Below, in pieces: positions 5,849-10,352 of a stretch of 10,352 bases of DNA; positions within the stretch are counted from its first letter, which is position 1, and every line of letters starts with the position of its first letter. The position numbers were made by a program, and so were the translations under genes. This stretch comes from Ilumatobacteraceae bacterium (GTDB lineage: Bacteria > Actinomycetota > Acidimicrobiia > Acidimicrobiales > Ilumatobacteraceae), in NCBI GenBank assembly GCA_016650435.1, contig JAENVT010000311.1, positions 1-10,352 on the forward strand. The letters are read 5' to 3'. The notes below the pieces were generated by a model. That model saw only the letters and a list, made by a program, of their open reading frames with translations. It did no database searches and was not told where the DNA came from.

Positions 5849-6946
5849 ATGCGTATCGGCGAACTCGCTCGGAGGACAGGGGTTGGCGTGAGCACGCTAC
5901 GAGCCTGGGAAAGCCGGTTCCGGTTCCTCGAACCGATCCGATCGGCCGCCGGGCAACGGATGTACTCCGAAGCCGACGTCGAACGCGTCGAGGCCGTGCT
6001 CCGGCTCGTAGCCGAAGGCCTCACTCTCGCGGCGTCGATTGCGCGGGTCGCGACCGCTGGAACGGGCGCCCTTCCCGACGGCGAGGCGCAGGCCCTGCTG
6101 TTCGGCCAAATCCTCGAAGTCGCCGATCAAGGGATCTGGGTCACGAAAGACGGCCACACCCGCTACGCCAACCGGCGGATGACTGAGATGATGGGCCACT
6201 CGCTCGACGCGCTCGTAGCAATTCCAGTCCTGAACTTCATCGACCCCGAGTTGCTGCCAATCACCAGAGAGCGAACCGAGCACGTGCGGACCGGTCAAAG
6301 GCTGCACTTCACAATGAAGCTCCGCCGGGCGGACCGATCTACATTCCTTGCCGAACTCACAACAACCCCGTTGCTCAATGCGGCCGGCCGCTACGACGGC
6401 GCAGTCGCCCTCGTCAGCGACATCACCGATCGCACTCAAAACGATCGCAACGCACAAGCGCGCCAGCTACAAGCAGAAACCATCGCGCTCCTGGGCGCCC
6501 AAGCGCTTCGGCAACGTACAAATCCACACATCGCCGCGACTCACATTGTCACCGAGGTGGTCGACGCCACCCGCCGTGTGCTTGGTGCCGATCGCGCCAG
6601 CGTGCTCGACCTGATCGCCGACGCCGGCGAACTCCGGCTACGTGTCGCCTCTCCCCCGATCGGCGAGCAATTCGTGGTGCCGGCTGGAAGTCGATCCTTC
6701 CCGGGATATGTCGTACTTGCCCGCAGAGCGGTCTTCGTCGACGACACCGAGCACGACAAGAGGTTCGACCCAGGAGAGCAACCCGGCGCGCGTCCCGCAT
6801 CGGCGATCGGTGCTCCGATCTTGGGGCCAGCTGGCATCATCGGCATCCTCATCGCCGAAAGCTCGAAGCCCGCCAGCTTCGACGACGACGACGTTCATTT
6901 CGTGCAGGGCATGGCCAACATCGTCGGTACCGCGATGCTTGAATGA
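5849..6946 (+). CDS. MerR-type regulator with C-terminal PAS and GAF sensor domains
   Basis: This 365-residue cytoplasmic regulator has three parts. Residues 1-70 form a MerR-family winged helix: RIGELARRTGVGVSTLRAWESRF, then GQRMYSEADVERVEAVLRLVAEG. It is of the branch whose wing reads 'R-x-Y', as in MlrA/CarH-like proteins. Residues about 83-197 form a PAS domain, with GIWVTKDGHTRYANRRM and the PAC end VALVSDITDR. Residues about 222-365 form a GAF domain ending GAPILGPAGIIGILIAESS. In CarH/LitR-type relatives the MerR head is followed by a cobalamin-binding domain; here PAS and GAF take that place and no B12 motif (DxHxxG) is visible. No metal-binding cysteines are present; in fact I see no cysteine at all, so thiol or mercury sensing is excluded and a bound small ligand or cofactor is likely. 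It diverges from a PAS-LuxR gene over a dyad-containing gap. Confidence 0.93.
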   Translation: MRIGELARRTGVGVSTLRAWESRFRFLEPIRSAAGQRMYSEADVERVEAVLRLVAEGLTLAASIARVATAGTGALPDGEAQALLFGQILEVADQGIWVTKDGHTRYANRRMTEMMGHSLDALVAIPVLNFIDPELLPITRERTEHVRTGQRLHFTMKLRRADRSTFLAELTTTPLLNAAGRYDGAVALVSDITDRTQNDRNAQARQLQAETIALLGAQALRQRTNPHIAATHIVTEVVDATRRVLGADRASVLDLIADAGELRLRVASPPIGEQFVVPAGSRSFPGYVVLARRAVFVDDTEHDKRFDPGEQPGARPASAIGAPILGPAGIIGILIAESSKPASFDDDDVHFVQGMANIVGTAMLE

Positions 6947-6959
6947 ACGCGACCGGCCT

Positions 6960-6987
6960 GCGGGCGACGCTCGGCATACTTGCCCGC
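6960..6987 (+). terminator. Possible hairpin terminator after the MerR-type gene
   Basis: GCGGGC (6960-6965) and GCCCGC (6982-6987) pair perfectly. A G-U and an A-U pair extend the stem to 8 bp around a 12-nt loop, 13 nt after the stop. No clean run of T follows, so this is a weak candidate. Actinobacterial terminators often lack the T run. Confidence 0.3.
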
Positions 6988-6998
6988 CTCGTTGCCCC

Positions 6999-7027
6999 TT
7001 GATTGATCGGCACCGGGTGGACATAGT
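6999..7027 (+). promoter_or_regulatory. Predicted leaderless promoter of the flavoprotein gene
   Basis: TTGATT (6999-7004), a 17-nt spacer and CATAGT (7022-7027) are followed by 6 nt and the GTG at 7034. Transcription should start at the G of the start codon. No Shine-Dalgarno is present before the GTG, which agrees with leaderless translation. The -35 matches the consensus at four of six positions (TTGA) and the -10 at four of six. Confidence 0.55.
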
Positions 7028-7033
7028 TCCCAT

Positions 7034-8782
7034 GTGAGCAAGGCCCGCACCCATACAGCGAACGTTCTTGTGATCGGCTCTGGCGGGGCCGGATTGCGGG
7101 CTGCCATCGCCGCTCATGTGGCGGGTGCCGAAGTCGTGATCGTCGGCAAGCGAGCTCGCCTCGATGCCCATACCGTGCTCGCTTCGGGAGGGATCAACGC
7201 CGCGCTCGGTACTCGCGATCCGCAAGACTCGTGGCAGCAGCATTTCGCCGACACTCTCGAGGAGGGCTATCTGCTCGGTGATCCTCGGGTTGCTGAGATC
7301 ATGACGCGCGAGGCGCCCGCAGCCATTGAGGAACTGGCCCACTGGGGTTGTGCGTTCGCCCGCACCGACGATGGTCGCATCGATCAACGGTTCTTCGGCG
7401 CACATCGGTGGCGACGTACGTGCTACGCGGGCGATTACTCGGGCCGGGCGATCCTGCACACCCTTGCGGCCAGGGTTGCCGAGCTCGGAATACCGATCGT
7501 GGAGGAGCAGTACGTTTCGAGGCTACTGATCGCCGATGGCGCCTGTTTTGGCGCGCTGGCCTTCGACCTGCACGACGGAAGCCGCACCGCGTTCGTGACC
7601 GACGCCGTCGTGCTGTGCGGTGGGGGTCATACGCGGATCTGGCGGCGTAGCTCTTCCCGGCGTGACGAAAACTTCGGCGAGGCGATGGCGCTCGCGCTCC
7701 ACGCGGGTTGTCGCGTGATGGACATGGAGCTCGTGCAATTCCATCCGACCGGCATGGTCGCCCCTGAAGAGGCCGCCGGCACCTTGGTGACCGAGGCGGT
7801 GCGGGGCGAAGGCGGCCATCTCTACAACGTCCACAACGAACGGTTCATGTCTCGCTACGACCCCGAGCGAATGGAGCTGAGCACGCGTGATCGCGTCGCG
7901 CTTGCCAACTACACAGAGATCGCGCAGGGGCGGGGCGGGAAGAACGGTGGCGTGTTCCTCGACATCACGCACGTAGGCAAGGACGTGATCATCGAGAAGT
8001 TGCCGCGAATGTACCGCCAGTTCATCGAGTATCAGATGCTCGACATCTCGCGTGAGCGGATGGAGGTCGCACCCACCGCCCACTACTCGATGGGAGGGAT
8101 CGTCGTGGAGCCCGAGACCCACACCACGGCAGTGGTTGGGTTGTATGCGGCTGGCGAGTGCACCGCCGGTCTGCACGGTGCAAACCGGCTGGGTGGCAAT
8201 TCGCTGACCGAGACGATCGTTTTCGGAAAGCGAGCCGGCGAGGCCGCCGCTGCGTTCTCCGCTGACTCCGACATCGCTATTCGTCCTCGCCGTGTCATCC
8301 AGGACGCCGATGACGAGCTGGACGAGATGATTGGTCCTGGGTCGGAGTTGGCCCGTCCCCTGCAGCGGGCGCTGCGCGACGCGATGTGGGAGCGCTGCGG
8401 AGTCGTGCGCGACGAGACAGGCCTCCGTGCCGGACTGGACCGGCTCGACGAGATCCGTGGGGTCATCGCGGATGTCGACGTGCGGCCCAGCGCCGAAGGC
8501 TGGTCGGATGTGGCCCAACTGATCGACCTGCGGGCCGGACTCCTGGTCGCCGAGGCCACCATACGAGGCGCCCTCATCCGGCGTGAGTCACGCGGCTGCC
8601 ACAACCGGACCGACTACAGCGAGCTCGACCCCGCGCTCCGGGTCAACATTCACCACCGTCTGGGTGACGATGGGCAACTCGTCGATCCCTGGAGCGAGGT
8701 CGTCGCTCCCGTACCCGACGAACTCGTCGGCTGGCTCGGCCGACCTGACTCCGTGGACCTGCGCGGCCGGCTCCTCGAATGA
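7034..8782 (+). CDS. Succinate dehydrogenase/fumarate reductase-type flavoprotein subunit
   Basis: This 582-residue FAD enzyme has the usual length of SdhA/FrdA and should interconvert succinate and fumarate, passing electrons to an iron-sulfur partner. The dinucleotide fold is at 12-20 (LVIGSGGAG). H46 in AHTVLASGGIN aligns with the histidine that binds FAD covalently in SdhA/FrdA. Substrate and proton-transfer residues are present: H237 in QFHPTG, T253-E254 in LVTEAVRGEGG, R285 in STRDRVA, H350 in TAHYSMGG and R385 in GANRLGGNSL. The C-terminal helical domain has RRESRGCHNRTDY. The covalent-FAD histidine argues against L-aspartate oxidase, the main alternative, which binds FAD non-covalently. 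The GTG start was chosen because the fold begins 11 residues later and a promoter sits just ahead. No sdhB, sdhC or sdhD follows; the next gene is on the opposite strand. The partners must lie elsewhere, or the enzyme works with a non-standard partner. Confidence 0.9.
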   Translation: MSKARTHTANVLVIGSGGAGLRAAIAAHVAGAEVVIVGKRARLDAHTVLASGGINAALGTRDPQDSWQQHFADTLEEGYLLGDPRVAEIMTREAPAAIEELAHWGCAFARTDDGRIDQRFFGAHRWRRTCYAGDYSGRAILHTLAARVAELGIPIVEEQYVSRLLIADGACFGALAFDLHDGSRTAFVTDAVVLCGGGHTRIWRRSSSRRDENFGEAMALALHAGCRVMDMELVQFHPTGMVAPEEAAGTLVTEAVRGEGGHLYNVHNERFMSRYDPERMELSTRDRVALANYTEIAQGRGGKNGGVFLDITHVGKDVIIEKLPRMYRQFIEYQMLDISRERMEVAPTAHYSMGGIVVEPETHTTAVVGLYAAGECTAGLHGANRLGGNSLTETIVFGKRAGEAAAAFSADSDIAIRPRRVIQDADDELDEMIGPGSELARPLQRALRDAMWERCGVVRDETGLRAGLDRLDEIRGVIADVDVRPSAEGWSDVAQLIDLRAGLLVAEATIRGALIRRESRGCHNRTDYSELDPALRVNIHHRLGDDGQLVDPWSEVVAPVPDELVGWLGRPDSVDLRGRLLE

Positions 8783-8827
8783 GCTCCCGAGCATCATCCG
8801 GGGGCGTCACGTGTTCTCTGGCCCTCA

Positions 8828-10352
8828 TCAACCGCTCGTCGTGACTTGTGGGTCGTAGCCACACACGGTCTTTCCGTAGCCGTTGATCAATGCCGCGGCG
8901 GGTGTCATCGCCTTGGTCTGGCCGACGATGGCGCCCAGGTCGTGTGCCAGGTAGAGCTGCGCGTATCTAGCGAACGTGGCCAGCGCGTCGTGGAGCTCCG
9001 CCGGTTCGACCTTCTGCATCGCGGCCATCCTGACGAGATATTCGGTGAAGAACGCATCGCGAACCGCAAAGGTCGGCTCGCCGGCTTCTGCCGTTATGGC
9101 CTCCAAGTTTGAAAGCGACCAGTTGGCGAAGTCGATGAACAGGGCGCAGTAGTCGCTGGAGCTCTTTGGCCCGGACGATGACGGCGCGGTGCCCAAGGGC
9201 TCGGGCGCTCCGTGGTATGTGACAGAGATGATTGCAACCGTCGACGCGTCGAGCAGCGAAGCGAGTTGACCGCTGCTGCTGTCAGCTGCCTCGGCGACCA
9301 GCTTCAGCAGATAGTCGCGAATGATCGCCGGCACCACGACCAGCACGCGGCCGGCGAGATCGTTGACGGCATCAACGAGCGTCTTGCGCAGGTCGGCGAT
9401 CTGATCGCGCCGGGCCGTAACGGAGATTGTCGCGGCTCCCTCCTGGGGCTGCCCGGTCTCGGCTTGCGCTGCGCTCTCAGTACCGGTTACGAGTCCGAGC
9501 TTGGCGATCACTCCGCCCGATGCATCCTTGTGGAGCTTGGTCTCCTTCGGAATTTGGTCCTCGCTCTCCCTCATCAGATCAGCAGACAACACCGATACCT
9601 TCCACACGACGCCGGCATCCACAGGCAGCAACGACGGCAACGTCACGCCAGCCGTCTTCGAGCAGTCGACGAACCAATCGGGCCAGTCGTCGGTCGGCCC
9701 AAGGAGGATCCCCTTCGCGGTCACGCTGTCGTACACCTTGTCGGGGTCGATGCCCTTGTTCGTGCTGCTCGCCTCGGCTGTGAGCTCCAGCTTCCATGGG
9801 CGCACCGCCGACACGAAGTTGCCGATCAGTGCCGCAGCAGCAGCGACCTCGGCCACGACGCTGAGCACTTGGTCGAGCAGGTACTTGATGCCGTTGACGA
9901 TCAGGGTTTTTGCCGCATCAATGATGAAGTTGAGCGAGCCGACGACGACATCGGTCATGCCCTGCAGCACCCCATTCAGGAAGCTGGAGCCGGTGTCACC
10001 GACCTTGCCGGGCGGGATGTGGATCTTGGCGAAGAGGCTCTCGACTGCATCGAAGATTGACTTCGTGATGTCGCTGCAGATACCTCCACCGGCCCGGAGC
10101 GTCGGCGCGGCCGCCGCGCTGCTCAGCGAACTCCTGCGCAGACCGCTGGGCGTCACGGGGTCGGATGTGAACGCCTTCGCTGCGTCGGCTGCGAAGAGGA
10201 CGAGCACAGCACTCGGAAAGATTGCCCCGTCGGGATGCGTCAGGTCCTGCCCAGCCATGACGGATCTGGCGAACTCTGCTGCGGGGGTCTGTACCCCGCG
10301 CACAAACCCGGCGAGCACTGCCGACATGGGCACACCGGAGGGCGCGCCACCG
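8828..10352 (-). CDS. Unrecognised, probably exported protein; N-terminus beyond right edge
   Basis: I do not recognise the family. The minus-strand frame runs from the edge (10352) to the stop at 8828. The first internal start is GTG at 10333 (501 residues), and an ATG lies two codons later, but the frame stays open upstream as GGAPSG, so the true start is probably outside. Numbered from that GTG, it has an Ala/Ser-rich segment to about 85; an apolar helical stretch at about 125-178 without a single clear membrane span; a probably beta-rich middle (about 180-305) with TDDWPDWFVDC and VVWKVSV; an Arg/Asp helical part; a Ser-rich linker (385-394); and a helical C-terminus. Four cysteines (C86, C224, C396, C491) and the ending NGYGKTVCGYDP suggest disulfides and secretion. 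The C-terminal pair frames a helical domain of a type I associate with actinobacterial secreted proteins. It converges on the flavoprotein gene with 45 nt between the stops and no obvious terminator. Confidence 0.75.
   Translation of the reverse strand, partial: GGAPSGVPMSAVLAGFVRGVQTPAAEFARSVMAGQDLTHPDGAIFPSAVLVLFAADAAKAFTSDPVTPSGLRRSSLSSAAAAPTLRAGGGICSDITKSIFDAVESLFAKIHIPPGKVGDTGSSFLNGVLQGMTDVVVGSLNFIIDAAKTLIVNGIKYLLDQVLSVVAEVAAAAALIGNFVSAVRPWKLELTAEASSTNKGIDPDKVYDSVTAKGILLGPTDDWPDWFVDCSKTAGVTLPSLLPVDAGVVWKVSVLSADLMRESEDQIPKETKLHKDASGGVIAKLGLVTGTESAAQAETGQPQEGAATISVTARRDQIADLRKTLVDAVNDLAGRVLVVVPAIIRDYLLKLVAEAADSSSGQLASLLDASTVAIISVTYHGAPEPLGTAPSSSGPKSSSDYCALFIDFANWSLSNLEAITAEAGEPTFAVRDAFFTEYLVRMAAMQKVEPAELHDALATFARYAQLYLAHDLGAIVGQTKAMTPAAALINGYGKTVCGYDPQVTTSG

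Noticed and set aside
7523..8518. 331-residue minus-strand frame
   Set aside because: It is antisense to the flavoprotein gene, rich in His and Arg without a recognisable domain, and has no ribosome site.
7034..8782. L-aspartate oxidase (NadB) as the identity of the flavoprotein
   Set aside because: H46 in the AHTV context matches the covalent-FAD histidine of SdhA/FrdA, which NadB lacks, and no nadA or nadC lies nearby.
8783..8827. Terminator between the two convergent genes at the right
   Set aside because: Only a 4-bp CCCG/CGGG pairing is present, with no T run; too weak to report.
9212..10060. 282-residue plus-strand frame
   Set aside because: It is antisense to the right-edge minus-strand frame, and its composition is unlike a natural protein. 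The opposite strand has coherent hydrophobic and linker segments and is preferred, though its family is unknown.
1..10352. CRISPR array, transposase, integrase, tRNA or other mobile-element signs
   Set aside because: I found no spaced repeats, terminal inverted repeats, recombinase motifs or tRNA-like cloverleaf on either strand by reading.

Overview
The window is about 62-65% G+C by eye and reads as chromosomal DNA of a free-living actinobacterium. The base composition, GTG starts, Shine-Dalgarno-less starts placed 6 nt after a -10-like box, and PAS/GAF-rich regulators all fit. An Acidimicrobiia-like lineage is my guess from the look of the proteins; no marker gene here settles it. I see no rRNA, tRNA, CRISPR array, insertion sequence or phage gene, and the window is tightly packed.

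Layout from left to right. (1) Positions 1-2317, minus strand: a NarL/FixJ-type two-component system. A soluble PAS-GAF histidine kinase (614-2317) overlaps its LuxR-type response regulator by an ATGA; the regulator runs off the left edge. (2) Positions 2368-4980: a divergent enzyme pair. A metal-dependent amidohydrolase lies on the minus strand (2368-3660) and a serine alpha/beta hydrolase on the plus strand (3784-4980). The 123-nt gap between them carries two perfect inverted repeats placed over plausible promoters. (3) Positions 5001-6946: a second divergent pair, both one-component regulators. One is a PAS-LuxR protein (minus, 5001-5741). The other is a MerR-type DNA-binding head fused to PAS and GAF sensor domains (plus, 5849-6946). 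A 27-bp near-perfect dyad lies between them. (4) Positions 7034-8782, plus strand: a full-length succinate dehydrogenase/fumarate reductase-type flavoprotein subunit with its catalytic residues and the covalent-FAD histidine, but no iron-sulfur or membrane-anchor partner in the window. (5) Positions 8828-10352, minus strand: a large unrecognised protein with four cysteines, probably exported, whose N-terminus lies beyond the right edge.

How they may work together (inference): the amidohydrolase and the alpha/beta hydrolase look like a small co-regulated catabolic unit for an amide, ester or lactam-like substrate. Three PAS-bearing regulators flank it: the two-component kinase on one side, and the LuxR and MerR proteins on the other. 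The amidohydrolase lies directly upstream of the two-component genes on the same strand, only 50 nt away, so read-through is possible, although the kinase also has its own leaderless-type promoter. Nothing ties the flavoprotein or the right-edge protein to this unit beyond proximity. The most unusual items are the MerR-PAS-GAF architecture, the divergent hydrolase pair with its operators, and the unrecognised right-edge protein.
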